Assembly (NCBI GenBank): GCA_030744635.1
Contig: JASLQE010000120.1
Span: 1-9,340, forward strand
Direction of reading: 5' to 3'
Length of the DNA: 9,340 nt
Source: Dehalococcoidia bacterium
GTDB lineage: Bacteria > Chloroflexota > Dehalococcoidia > JACVQG01 > JAHKAY01
A program made the position numbers and the translations under genes. Numbering within the stretch: position 1 is the stretch's first letter; each line of letters opens with the position of its first letter. This document shows, piece by piece, positions 1 to 6,338 of the stretch. The notes under the pieces are model-generated. The model had not been told where the DNA came from and searched no databases. It saw nothing but the letters and a program-made list of their open reading frames with translations.

Positions 1-30
1 TAACACTAAATTTGACCTTGAACCTACAGA

Positions 31-60
31 ATCGTAACCCGCCCCACACGCCGATGTCAA
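31..60 (-). promoter_or_regulatory. candidate sigma70 promoter pointing out of the left edge
   Basis: On the minus strand a perfect -35 box TTGACA (55-60) is followed after 18 bp by TACGAT (31-36), which matches 4 of 6 bases of the -10 consensus. It reads leftwards, away from the end of the amidohydrolase gene, so it would serve a gene beyond position 1. The hexamers are seen directly; activity is inferred. No start codon for the downstream gene is visible in the remaining 30 bp. Confidence 0.35.
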
Positions 61-162
61 ACCGGATACCCCACCCGCTCTGCTTCCAGAGGTTCTCTAT
101 GCCGCTTATGGCCTAAAACATATGAATGGGAGCAAGGCAAATGGCAGGTCAGGTTGCGCTAA

Positions 163-1314
163 TCACCCAGTGCCAGTTTGGAACGCCGAGATGGGAATAC
201 CATCTTTGATGGTCATTACCGGCTTGAGCAGCATCTGTCCCTTAAGGGACTGGGTCTCGGAATCTTTGAACTCCCAGTCACCCTCTCCCATCTCCAAAAT
301 GGAAACATTTGCGGGCATGCCATCCTTAAGGCTCCCCAGGCGGTGGCCCTCCCTCATGGCATTGGCCGGATTGATGGTGGTCATTTCTATCACCTGGTTA
401 AGGCTCAGCCCCAGGGCCAAGAACGCAGAAACAGTATGAAGCAGGCTGAATACGGTTCCACCGATGTTGAGAGCGGCCAAGTCGGTGCTGATAGTATCGG
501 GAAGGATGCCCTGCCCCAGCATTCGTCGGGCCACATCAAAACTCAAGCCGCTGTTGCCTCTGGCGATGTCCAGCACCACACCCCGCTCTGCCGCCTCCCT
601 AAACTCGGGCATTAAGCTCCCATCCGGTTGCAGCACATTACCCGGCTTACAGGTAAAGCAGTGGCTCAGTATGTCGCCGCTATCCAGCAAGGGCAAAAAC
701 TCTTTGGTCAGGCTTCGGCCTTCGACACCTTTGGGGTCTCCCACGTGCACCATCAGGGGCAGGGCTGCTTCCTTGGCTATCCTTTTGGATAGCCTTATCA
801 GCTCCAGCCCCATGTTCCACATTACCGGTTCCACCACCCGCACTTTGATACCCTTTATCAGGTTGGGGTATGCCTGGGCCATGGCTACCGTACCCTCATA
901 GTCAATATCATTCCAATCTCTCATTTCAGGGAGGTGGCACAGTCCGGTACGGCAAATATGCAGGAAGCAGAATACAGAGGTCCTGGACTGAGGCAGCACA
1001 AACCTGGGTAGACCGGGAAATGTCTCCGAGCCGGCGCTGCCGGCATCCACAACCGTGGTCACGCCGGCATTTACCCCTACCCTGTCCGGCGCGAGACCAA
1101 AGGAGGTAACCGCCTCATACACATGGACGTGAAAGTCAACAAGCCCAGGCACCACTATCTTGCCTTGGGCAGCTATTACCTGGGCTGCATCTTCTTCTTT
1201 TAGTCCCTCGCCTACAGTGGCAATATGCCCCTTACTGATTCCGATATCGGTTATTCCATCAACCCCCTGGGCCGGGTCAATCACCCTTCCCCCGCGAATC
1301 ACCAGATCGTACAT
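163..1314 (-). CDS. amidohydrolase/deacetylase-family metallohydrolase (dihydroorotase-like)
   Basis: The 383-residue protein is a cytoplasmic TIM-barrel metal-dependent hydrolase of the amidohydrolase superfamily that would cleave a C-N bond in an amide, cyclic amide or N-acyl substrate. It opens with the strand pattern MYDLVIRGGRVIDP typical of the family's small beta-sandwich. The metal-binding HxH motif is in VDFHVHV (His62, His64), a candidate carboxylated lysine is Lys157 in IKGIKVRV, and further metal ligands are His190, His218 and Asp278 (STDLA). The length fits the EF_0837/deacetylase-type subgroup. It has no signal peptide. The ATG at 1314 is preceded by AAGGAG with 5-nt spacing. 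It is divergent from the mutase gene and no pathway partner sits beside it, so the substrate cannot be named; dihydroorotase, dihydropyrimidinase or N-acyl-amino-acid deacetylase activity are all possible. Family is clear; function is open. Confidence 0.9.
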   Translation of the reverse strand: MYDLVIRGGRVIDPAQGVDGITDIGISKGHIATVGEGLKEEDAAQVIAAQGKIVVPGLVDFHVHVYEAVTSFGLAPDRVGVNAGVTTVVDAGSAGSETFPGLPRFVLPQSRTSVFCFLHICRTGLCHLPEMRDWNDIDYEGTVAMAQAYPNLIKGIKVRVVEPVMWNMGLELIRLSKRIAKEAALPLMVHVGDPKGVEGRSLTKEFLPLLDSGDILSHCFTCKPGNVLQPDGSLMPEFREAAERGVVLDIARGNSGLSFDVARRMLGQGILPDTISTDLAALNIGGTVFSLLHTVSAFLALGLSLNQVIEMTTINPANAMREGHRLGSLKDGMPANVSILEMGEGDWEFKDSETQSLKGQMLLKPVMTIKDGIPISAFQTGTG

Positions 1315-1346
1315 AGCTGCTCCTTAAAGGCCCCTTTGGGTTCACT

Positions 1347-1375
1347 AGTGTACGTCCTCAGGCCACTTGAGACAA
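1347..1375 (-). promoter_or_regulatory. candidate promoter of the amidohydrolase gene
   Basis: On the minus strand TTGTCT (1370-1375) and TACACT (1347-1352) are separated by exactly 17 bp, each matching 4 of 6 consensus bases. Transcription would start near 1340, leaving a leader of about 25 nt that contains AAGGAG (1320-1325) before the ATG at 1314. The hexamers and spacing are seen; function is inferred. Confidence 0.45.
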
Positions 1376-1479
1376 GTTGACACTTTGGAGAGCCGCTGGC
1401 CGCGAGCTCTTCGATAATGTATCCCATCGCTTGCACGTCCGCCGGACATTTGAGTCGCCGGTGAGGGCCTGAGGCAGTG

Positions 1480-1508
1480 TTGAAACCAGAGATAGTTGGG
1501 ACTACACT
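1480..1508 (+). promoter_or_regulatory. candidate promoter of the methylmalonyl-CoA mutase gene
   Basis: TTGAAA (1480-1485) is followed after 17 bp by TACACT (1503-1508). The start point would fall close to 1515, so the leader would be only about a dozen bases and would begin at or within the Shine-Dalgarno AAAGGAGG (1515-1522), 4 nt before the ATG. The compact arrangement supports the chosen start but would leave little room for leader-based control. Confidence 0.5.
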
Positions 1509-1526
1509 GGTGGCAAAGGAGGCACC

Positions 1527-3191
1527 ATGCACCATGATGGTCTGGATGCGATGAAGGGCACCCAACAGGGCTGGGAGCAGGAGCGACTGGCACCGGCACT
1601 TGGCAAAGCCAGCCGGGAGCCTGTGCACTCGGAGTTGGACCAGAACCCCCTCTATACGCCCCTGGATACCAAAGGGGACAGCTACATGAGTGACCTGGGC
1701 TTCCCCGGAGATTACCCCTATACTCGGGGCATCTACCCCTCCATGTACCTTGGACGGCTGTGGACGATGCGTAACTATGCCGGGTTCGGCACCCCGGAGG
1801 AGACCAACCGGCGCTTCCGCTACCTGCTGGAGCGGGGCCAGGGGGGGCTGCTGGTGGCATTTGACCTGCCCACCCAGATAGGCATGGATTCCGACCACCC
1901 CCGGGCCGAGGGCGAGGTGGGGGTGGTGGGGGCGGCAGTGGACTCCCTTCAAGATATGGAGACCATATTCCGAGGCCTGCCCCTGGAGCAGGCCAGCCCC
2001 TCCATGACCATGAACGCCGCCGCCACCGTGGCCCTCGCCATGTACGCCACCGTGGCCGAGAAGGAGGGCCTTGAGCCCACACGCATCACCGGCACCACCC
2101 AGGACGATATACTCAAGGAGTTCCTATCCCGCGGCACCTATATCTTCCCCCCCAAACCCTCCCTGAGGCTCACTGTGGACCTCTTCGAGTACTGCACCAA
2201 GCACCTGCCCCGGTGGAACTTCATCAATATCTGCGGCTACCATCTGCGGGAGGCGGGGTGCACCATGATCCAGGAGGTCGCCTTCGCCCTGGGCAACGCC
2301 ATAACCTATATCGAGGCGTGTTTGGAGAAGGGCATGGATATAGATTCCTTCGCCCCGCGGCTGGCCTTCAACTTCAGCGCCACCAGCAACATATTCCAGG
2401 AGGCGGCCAAGTTCCGGGCCACACGACGGCTGTGGGCCAAGCTCATGCGCCAGCGTTTCGGCGCTAAAAAGCCGGAGTCCTGGATGTGGCGGGTGGGGGC
2501 CGGCTCCGCCGGCAGCACCCTGACCGCCCAGCAGCCGGAGAACAACATCGTGCGCATAGCCCTCCAGGCCCTGGCCGGGGTGCTGGGCGGGGTGCAGTCC
2601 TTCCATACCGCCGCCTACGATGAAGCCCTGGCCATCCCCTCGGAGCGCACCGCACTCATGGCCCTGCGCACCCAGCAGGTGCTGGCCTATGAGAGCGGCG
2701 CTGCCGATGTTGTGGACCCCCTGGCCGGTTCATACTATGTGGAGACCCTAACCGACCAAATAGAGGATGAGGTCAGCCGCTACCTGGAGCGCATAGAGGC
2801 CCGGGGCGGCATGCTGGCCGGTATTGAGGGGGGTTGGGCGCGGGCTGAGATTGCCAAGTCCGCCTTTGACCACCAGCGGCGGATAGAGACCGGGGAGCGC
2901 ACCGTTGTGGGCGTCAACCGGTTCAACGAGGAGGCCCGTGCCCCCATAACCCTCCACCGCCCCAACCCGGAGGTGGTGCAGGAGCAGATTAAGCGACTGA
3001 AAACCCTGCGAAGGGAGCGGGACAACGCACAGGTGGAGCGCACCCTGAAAGAGCTGCGGGAGGAGGCGCGGGGCACCGGCAACCTGATGTACCCCATCAA
3101 GGAAGCGGTCAAGAGCTACGCCACCATCGGCGAGATGTGCGCCATCCTGCGTGAAACTTTCGGGGAGTACAGGGCGGAGACGGGGTATTAG
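1527..3191 (+). CDS. methylmalonyl-CoA mutase large (catalytic) subunit
   Basis: The 554-residue protein is the TIM-barrel catalytic subunit of an adenosylcobalamin-dependent acyl-CoA mutase. Landmarks are YPSMYLGRLWTMRNYAGFG (70-88), AFDLPTQIGMDSDHP (111-125), SMTMNAAA (159-166), ILKEFLSRGTYIFPPKPS (195-212) and NICGYHLREAG (234-244). Tyr84, Arg202 and His239 correspond to Tyr89, Arg207 and His244 of the Propionibacterium enzyme; the Tyr and Arg separate methylmalonyl-CoA mutases from isobutyryl-CoA mutases, which carry Phe and Gln. That argues for interconversion of (R)-methylmalonyl-CoA and succinyl-CoA in propionate metabolism. The protein stops after the linker, so the B12-binding domain must come from a separate small subunit, which is absent here. 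The ATG at 1527 has AAAGGAGG four nt upstream; a second in-frame ATG at 1551 is less well placed. It could instead be a mutase-like paralogue of related specificity. Confidence 0.93.
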   Translation: MHHDGLDAMKGTQQGWEQERLAPALGKASREPVHSELDQNPLYTPLDTKGDSYMSDLGFPGDYPYTRGIYPSMYLGRLWTMRNYAGFGTPEETNRRFRYLLERGQGGLLVAFDLPTQIGMDSDHPRAEGEVGVVGAAVDSLQDMETIFRGLPLEQASPSMTMNAAATVALAMYATVAEKEGLEPTRITGTTQDDILKEFLSRGTYIFPPKPSLRLTVDLFEYCTKHLPRWNFINICGYHLREAGCTMIQEVAFALGNAITYIEACLEKGMDIDSFAPRLAFNFSATSNIFQEAAKFRATRRLWAKLMRQRFGAKKPESWMWRVGAGSAGSTLTAQQPENNIVRIALQALAGVLGGVQSFHTAAYDEALAIPSERTALMALRTQQVLAYESGAADVVDPLAGSYYVETLTDQIEDEVSRYLERIEARGGMLAGIEGGWARAEIAKSAFDHQRRIETGERTVVGVNRFNEEARAPITLHRPNPEVVQEQIKRLKTLRRERDNAQVERTLKELREEARGTGNLMYPIKEAVKSYATIGEMCAILRETFGEYRAETGY

Positions 3192-3485
3192 TTTTCAAGT
3201 GAAACTGCTCAGGAGGAAGGCCAGATAGTACACCGCGCTCGGCAAGTCGTCTCCCACCTGCCTAACAATGAGTAAGCAGCTTAAGGCACGAATCCTTAGC
3301 TATCTACTGGAAAGAGAGCGCGCTCTTGGTTCGGGGTTGCCAGAAAGGTAATGTTGCTGGCGCTACACAGAGCCACACTGCCGCTACGCCTTCGCCCAGC
3401 GTCAACCCCACCCAGCCAAAGGCGACCCAGATGCTCTCGTCATTGACCTCTACTTCAATAATACAACCCATGACGCGGAGTACCG
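3192..3485. other. gene-poor region after the mutase, possible decayed reading frame
   Basis: No gene can be called with confidence here. A good Shine-Dalgarno-like AGGAGGAAGG (3211-3220) has no start codon at a useful distance. An ATG at 3268 opens a 27-codon frame (MSKQLKARILSYLL...) ending at TAA 3349-3351. The same frame then stays open to a TGA at 3487-3489 and includes the protein-like stretch DALVIDLYFNNTTHDAEYR. A 12-bp perfect palindrome AGAGCGCGCTCT lies at 3315-3326. The pattern fits a gene broken by stop codons, but I recognise no family. Longer open frames here on both strands have skewed composition and no supporting start signals. Confidence 0.3.
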
Positions 3486-3515
3486 TTGACAACGTGCACC
3501 ACATGAAATTATATT
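3486..3515 (+). promoter_or_regulatory. strong candidate sigma70 promoter without an obvious gene
   Basis: A perfect -35 TTGACA (3486-3491) is followed after 18 bp by TATATT (3510-3515), 5 of 6 consensus bases, in an AT-rich pocket. Transcription would start near 3522. The next convincing gene starts at 3750 and has its own promoter, so this one may drive a small RNA, a long leader for the zinc-ribbon gene, or the remnant of a lost gene. A 26-codon GTG frame at 3606-3686 preceded by AAGGAC is the only small open frame in between, and I do not recognise it. Confidence 0.5.
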
Positions 3516-3691
3516 ATTTTGTAGTGCAAATTCAAAAGGACGGGGGCAATATAAGGCCCTTTGCCATATCACATTAGGACATATCATTACACCGAAGGAC
3601 GAAAAGTGAAACGTTGCAGTATAGCGGGCCGAGGCATGGCGGTATGTGGCCGGTCCTCATCCCTGCGGCGGCTCCACAAACGGTAAGGGTC

Positions 3692-3720
3692 TTGACAGAT
3701 AGCCCAGAGGTGGCTACATT
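3692..3720 (+). promoter_or_regulatory. promoter of the DUF5679 zinc-ribbon gene
   Basis: A perfect -35 TTGACA (3692-3697) and TACATT (3715-3720, 4 of 6) are separated by the optimal 17 bp. The start point would be near 3727, giving a leader of about 23 nt. That leader contains the G-rich Shine-Dalgarno AGGGGGTGG (3738-3746) 3 nt before the ATG at 3750. Confidence 0.6.
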
Positions 3721-3749
3721 CTAACCAACTCTAAAAAAGGGGGTGGCAA

Positions 3750-3890
3750 ATGCCGCAAGCCTACTGCATGAAGTGTCGCACCAAGAGGGAGATGAAGAAC
3801 CCGGAGAAGGTGACCCTGAAGAACGGCAGGCCCGCCACCAAAGGCACCTGCCCCAACTGCGGTACCAAAATGTTTCGCATAGGCGGCTAA
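3750..3890 (+). CDS. DUF5679-type small zinc-ribbon protein
   Basis: The 46-residue protein contains two CxxC pairs, CMKC (residues 6-9) and CPNC (34-37), that would bind one zinc ion in a zinc ribbon. Between them lies the conserved block KNGRPATKGTCP, and it ends in GTKMFRIGG. This is the pattern of DUF5679 proteins found in Chloroflexota and Actinomycetota. Family members have no assigned function; nucleic-acid or ribosome binding is a reasonable guess from the lysine/arginine-rich zinc ribbon but is not shown. The gene is monocistronic, with its own promoter (3692-3720) and a Shine-Dalgarno 3 nt before the ATG. Its extent is full length for the family. It is the only intact gene in a decayed stretch, which suggests it is retained by selection. 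Confidence 0.88.
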   Translation: MPQAYCMKCRTKREMKNPEKVTLKNGRPATKGTCPNCGTKMFRIGG

Positions 3891-4099
3891 ACTTCCGCTG
3901 GGTCCTTTACAGGCTCTGGCTGACCACCAGCGGGGGCCTTGATGGGGCTGTCACTGGCGAGTTGCCCCTGTTCAAGCGCCAGGTGGCCGGGGCCCCCCTT
4001 ACACACACCGTTCCTCTGCCGTTTGCACAGGGTGGCGTGAATTCGCCTGTTGAAGTTCTTGATGATCTCGGCAAACGGTGGGTAGGTCAAACCAGCCTT
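3891..4099. other. region between zinc-ribbon gene and tRNA fragment; possible coding remnant
   Basis: I recognise no gene here. A minus-strand frame ending at TAG 3887-3889 runs through the whole interval and into the antisense of the tRNA fragment. It has codon third positions rich in G/C and a basic stretch EIIKNFNRRI, then a Pro/Ala-rich tail, which is more protein-like than most shadow frames. It has no start signal of its own and its upstream part is only antisense tRNA. A partial inverted repeat CCGCTGG (3897-3903) / CCAGCGG may form a long hairpin just after the zinc-ribbon gene, without a following T run. This is probably the tail of a gene lost in a rearrangement, or noise. Confidence 0.25.
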
Positions 4100-4134
4100 C
4101 CGGTTGGTCGTAGGTTCGAATCCTACCGGGCCCA
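4100..4134 (+). pseudogene. 3' half of a tRNA gene, best match tRNA-Met
   Basis: Thirty-five bases fit positions 39-73 of a tRNA. They are the anticodon-stem 3' strand CCGGT (4100-4104), variable loop TGGTC (4105-4109), T stem GTAGG/CCTAC (4110-4114, 4122-4126) around the T loop TTCGAAT, then the acceptor 3' strand CGGGCCC (4127-4133) and discriminator A (4134). The expected 5' acceptor strand, D arm and anticodon loop are missing: upstream there is no GGGCCCG and the bases before 4100 do not pair with CCGGT. CCA is not encoded. The block resembles elongator tRNA-Met genes as I remember them, but without the anticodon the identity is not proven. Tyrosine recombinases commonly duplicate exactly this half of a tRNA, so it may be an attachment-site scar. 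Confidence 0.75.
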
Positions 4135-4154
4135 GAACCGACGACTTTTTGACC

Positions 4155-4169
4155 GAGGCTTTTAGCCTC
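4155..4169. repeat. short hairpin at the glmS breakpoint
   Basis: GAGGCT (4155-4160) and AGCCTC (4164-4169) form a perfect 6-bp stem with a 3-nt loop. It sits exactly where GlmS similarity ends (about 4167) and 21 bp from the tRNA fragment. A run of five T (4146-4150) precedes it on the plus strand, so it is not a canonical terminator for a plus-strand transcript. Confidence 0.4.
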
Positions 4170-4361
4170 AGGGAGATGCTGGAGGTGGTGTTTCCGGTCA
4201 ATATCGGCTATCCAACCCACATCCTTCTTTAGCCAGAGCTTTCCATCTGAGAAGGTGACCATCCCTGCCGAATCGTAACCCCTATATTCCAGGCTCTGAA
4301 GGCCCTGGAGAATTATGGATGCTGCCAGGCTATAGCCAGTGCGGCCCACTATGCCGCACAT
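4167..4361 (-). pseudogene. glmS: 5' fragment of glutamine--fructose-6-phosphate aminotransferase gene
   Basis: The frame begins MCGIVGRTG, with the catalytic N-terminal Cys of the glutamine amidotransferase domain, and continues with LQSLEYRGYDSAGM, the classic GlmS signature, through a region ending KHHLQHLPEA near residue 65. An intact GlmS runs about 600 residues and would continue with the GHTRWATHG block; nothing like it follows in any frame. After residue 65 the frame runs into the antisense of the tRNA fragment, so its further translation is meaningless. The start is intact: AAGGAGG (4372-4378) lies 10 nt before the ATG. It follows the rmlA-type gene by 128 bp on the same strand, which makes sense as a sugar-nucleotide operon that has lost its end. 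A full copy must exist elsewhere if the cell makes glucosamine-6-phosphate this way. Misassembly is an alternative. Confidence 0.8.
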
Positions 4362-4489
4362 ATCGGATGAGCCTCCTTAGTCCGCCACCTTAGCTATAAA
4401 CAGTGTTCAAGTAAGGCAGGCAAATAACATAGAACAAGTATGTTTAGATATTAACGCGCTTACGGGCCAATTTTCATCGGTGGGCACCC

Positions 4490-5575
4490 TCAACTTGTCA
4501 GGGACAGCTCCGTGTCATCTCCCATAAACAGACACGCGGGTGCCTGGGGGCCGTCGCCCGTAACACGGCAGTTGCGGCTGATGATGCTGCTGGAGATGGG
4601 GCCCACGCCGTGGATGTGGCACCCTTCCATTACTACGGAGTCCTCAAGCTGGGAGTCCTCGATACAGGTGCCGGCACCTATGCTAACATAAGGGCCAACC
4701 ACTGAGTTGCGGATAGTGCAATCTTCGGCAATGCACACCGGGCCCTGAAGCTGGCTGTTCTGGATATGAGCGTTGTGACCAATGTCCACCTTGTTACACA
4801 CCGATGTGCCGCCCACGGAGCCAGCCATGCGTGCGCACAGGAACTCGTCCAGGGCCACCCGGTTGGCCCAAAGCAGGTCCTCCTTCTTGCCTGTGTCCAC
4901 CCACCATCCCTGAAGAATGTGACTGGACACCCGGCCACCCGTAATCACAAGGCGCTGGATGGCGTCGGTAATCTCTAACTCCCCGCGCCAAGATGGCTCA
5001 AGCCCCTCTATGGCCTGGTGGATGAGAGGGGAGAAGATATAGGCACCTATCAGCGCCAGGTTGCTAAGGGATTGCTTGGGTTTTTCCACCAGCTTTGTCA
5101 CCCGTCCCCGACCGTCCAACTGGGCTACTCCAAAGGCCCTGGGGTCGGCCACCTCTTTGAGCATGATAAGGGCATCAGGCCGGTGAGAGGCGAACTCCGC
5201 TACGAAGCCAGCCACTCCGCCCTGGATGAGGTTGTCGCCCAGGAAGAGGAGGAAGGAGGACTCCCCCAGGAACCCCCGGGCGCAGCTAACGGCCTGGGCC
5301 AGGCCCTTGGCCTCTAACTGCGTAATGTAATCAACTGTCATTCCCCAGCGGGAGCCATCGCCCACGGCCTTGCGGATTTCATCACCCGCCCCGGGGGAAA
5401 TGACTATGCCGACCTCCGTGATACCGGCCAGGGCGATGTAGTCAAGGACATAGAACAGGATTGGACGGTTTGCGATGGGTAGCAGGTGCTTGGGCCGGGT
5501 ATTGGTCACCGGGCGCAGCCGGGTGCCTTTACCCCCACACAGCACCAGGGCCTTGATATGTGGAGAGGGTTTCAT
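4490..5575 (-). CDS. glucose-1-phosphate thymidylyltransferase, long-form RmlA family
   Basis: The 361-residue protein is a sugar-1-phosphate nucleotidyltransferase with a C-terminal left-handed beta helix. The nucleotide-binding signature GGKGTRLRP is at 14-22 with the conserved TRPKHLLPI after it. FLGDN (111-115) supplies a metal-binding Asp114, EKPKQ (164-168) contacts the sugar phosphate, and GWWVDTGKKEDLLWANR (223-239) matches the long-form RmlA pattern. Hexapeptide-like repeats from about 255 to 330 (VDIGHNAHI, CIAEDCTI, VSIGAGTCI) form the beta helix. The usual reaction is dTTP + glucose-1-phosphate to dTDP-glucose, feeding rhamnose and related envelope sugars. Archaeal-type relatives with similar layout act on UTP or GlcN-1-P, and the location before glmS keeps that possible. 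It lies 43 nt after dnaJ with its own promoter; there is no good Shine-Dalgarno before the ATG, only GGTGG 13 nt away. Confidence 0.88.
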   Translation of the reverse strand: MKPSPHIKALVLCGGKGTRLRPVTNTRPKHLLPIANRPILFYVLDYIALAGITEVGIVISPGAGDEIRKAVGDGSRWGMTVDYITQLEAKGLAQAVSCARGFLGESSFLLFLGDNLIQGGVAGFVAEFASHRPDALIMLKEVADPRAFGVAQLDGRGRVTKLVEKPKQSLSNLALIGAYIFSPLIHQAIEGLEPSWRGELEITDAIQRLVITGGRVSSHILQGWWVDTGKKEDLLWANRVALDEFLCARMAGSVGGTSVCNKVDIGHNAHIQNSQLQGPVCIAEDCTIRNSVVGPYVSIGAGTCIEDSQLEDSVVMEGCHIHGVGPISSSIISRNCRVTGDGPQAPACLFMGDDTELSLTS

Positions 5576-5593
5576 AGTGGGAACTTAACCACC

Positions 5594-5622
5594 AGTATAA
5601 CCCAGGGGCGGTAGGGGTTCAA
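5594..5622 (-). promoter_or_regulatory. candidate promoter of the RmlA-type gene
   Basis: On the minus strand TTGAAC (5617-5622) and TATACT (5594-5599, 5 of 6) are separated by exactly 17 bp. The -35 box overlaps the stop codon of the dnaJ gene (5619-5621). Transcription would start near 5587, leaving a leader of only about 12 nt with no strong Shine-Dalgarno, so translation from this transcript could be nearly leaderless. The gene could also be read through from the upstream genes. Confidence 0.5.
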
Positions 5623-6335
5623 CGAATGCTTACCTGGAGGTAGAGGTCGCCCTTCCATCCGCCCCGTTGCCGTCCCATTCCCTGACAGCGGATGCGGGTG
5701 GCAGATGTCACTCCCGGCGGCACCCTTACCGCTATGCGATGGGACCGGCCATCCAGCTTGTACCGTACCGGCTTCTCCGCTCCCTGCTCCGCTTCCTGGA
5801 GGGTGATGGATAGGGTGCGGTGCAGGTCCAGTTCGCCGGGGGCGGGGGGTGCCAGCTTCTGGAGCAAATAGCGTCCCAGCCTATCTACCAGGCTGGCCAG
5901 CAGACCCCGGCGGCGAGGCCGGGTGTGGGGGGTACGGTCAAGCCCCCAGCCCGTGGTGATGGTGCTCACGAACACCGCACCGCCGCCGAAGACCCGGCTG
6001 ATAAACTCCTGGTCAAACTGCACCCCCATGCGGCTGAACTCCCGGTTGAGCTCTGAGAAAATGTCCCTGACATTCGGGGAGTTGAACAGGTCAGCCATGT
6101 TGCCCGCCTGGGGGTAGCCCATACCCTGTTGGTCGTACTGGCTGCGCTTCAGGGGGTCGCTTAGCACTTCGTATGCCCGGGTGACCTCCTTAAAGCGTGC
6201 CTCAGCCGCATCTTCCCTACCGGGATTGCGGTCCGGGTGGTGCTGGAAGGCCATCTGGAAGTATGCCTTTTTTATGTCATCCGGGGTGGCGTCCCGCCCC
6301 ACCCCTAGGGCCTCGTAGTAGTCGCGATCGGCCAA
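5619..6335 (-). CDS. short DnaJ-domain co-chaperone (no zinc finger)
   Basis: The 238-residue protein starts with a complete J domain (residues 4-68) bearing the HPD motif at 33-35 that stimulates the ATPase of DnaK. Residues 75-125 are a Gly/Phe-containing linker (FNSPNVRDIF, SRVFGGG) followed by a basic segment RPRRRG (139-144). Residues 168-238 resemble the end of a DnaJ substrate-binding region, with ITLQEAEQGAEKPV, VRVPPGV and GDLYLQVSIR. The zinc finger of type I DnaJ is absent, and at 238 residues it is shorter than CbpA-like proteins (about 300), so only one C-terminal beta-sandwich domain is present. The start codon is TTG, 3 nt after the stop of the upstream gene, with GGTGGTGA 8 nt before it inside that gene; translational coupling is likely. 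No dnaK or grpE lies beside it. A specialised partner for the upstream protein is an inference. Confidence 0.88.
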   Translation of the reverse strand: MADRDYYEALGVGRDATPDDIKKAYFQMAFQHHPDRNPGREDAAEARFKEVTRAYEVLSDPLKRSQYDQQGMGYPQAGNMADLFNSPNVRDIFSELNREFSRMGVQFDQEFISRVFGGGAVFVSTITTGWGLDRTPHTRPRRRGLLASLVDRLGRYLLQKLAPPAPGELDLHRTLSITLQEAEQGAEKPVRYKLDGRSHRIAVRVPPGVTSATRIRCQGMGRQRGGWKGDLYLQVSIR

Positions 6336-6338
6336 CTT

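Noticed and set aside
1299..1952. Minus-strand open frames of 217 and 245 codons over the mutase start
   Set aside because: They are shadows of the mutase gene and of the intergenic promoter region, with Pro/Arg/Gly-rich noise and no start signals.
3999..4166. C-terminal extension of the glmS frame and an overlapping 104-residue frame containing GPVGFEPTT / GPGRIRTYD
   Set aside because: These strings are the well-known result of translating the antisense of a tRNA T arm and acceptor stem. They are not real protein.
4362..4489. glmS ribozyme or riboswitch before the glmS fragment
   Set aside because: The 128-bp leader is AT-rich and I see none of the ribozyme's paired core. Only weak promoter-like hexamers are present there.
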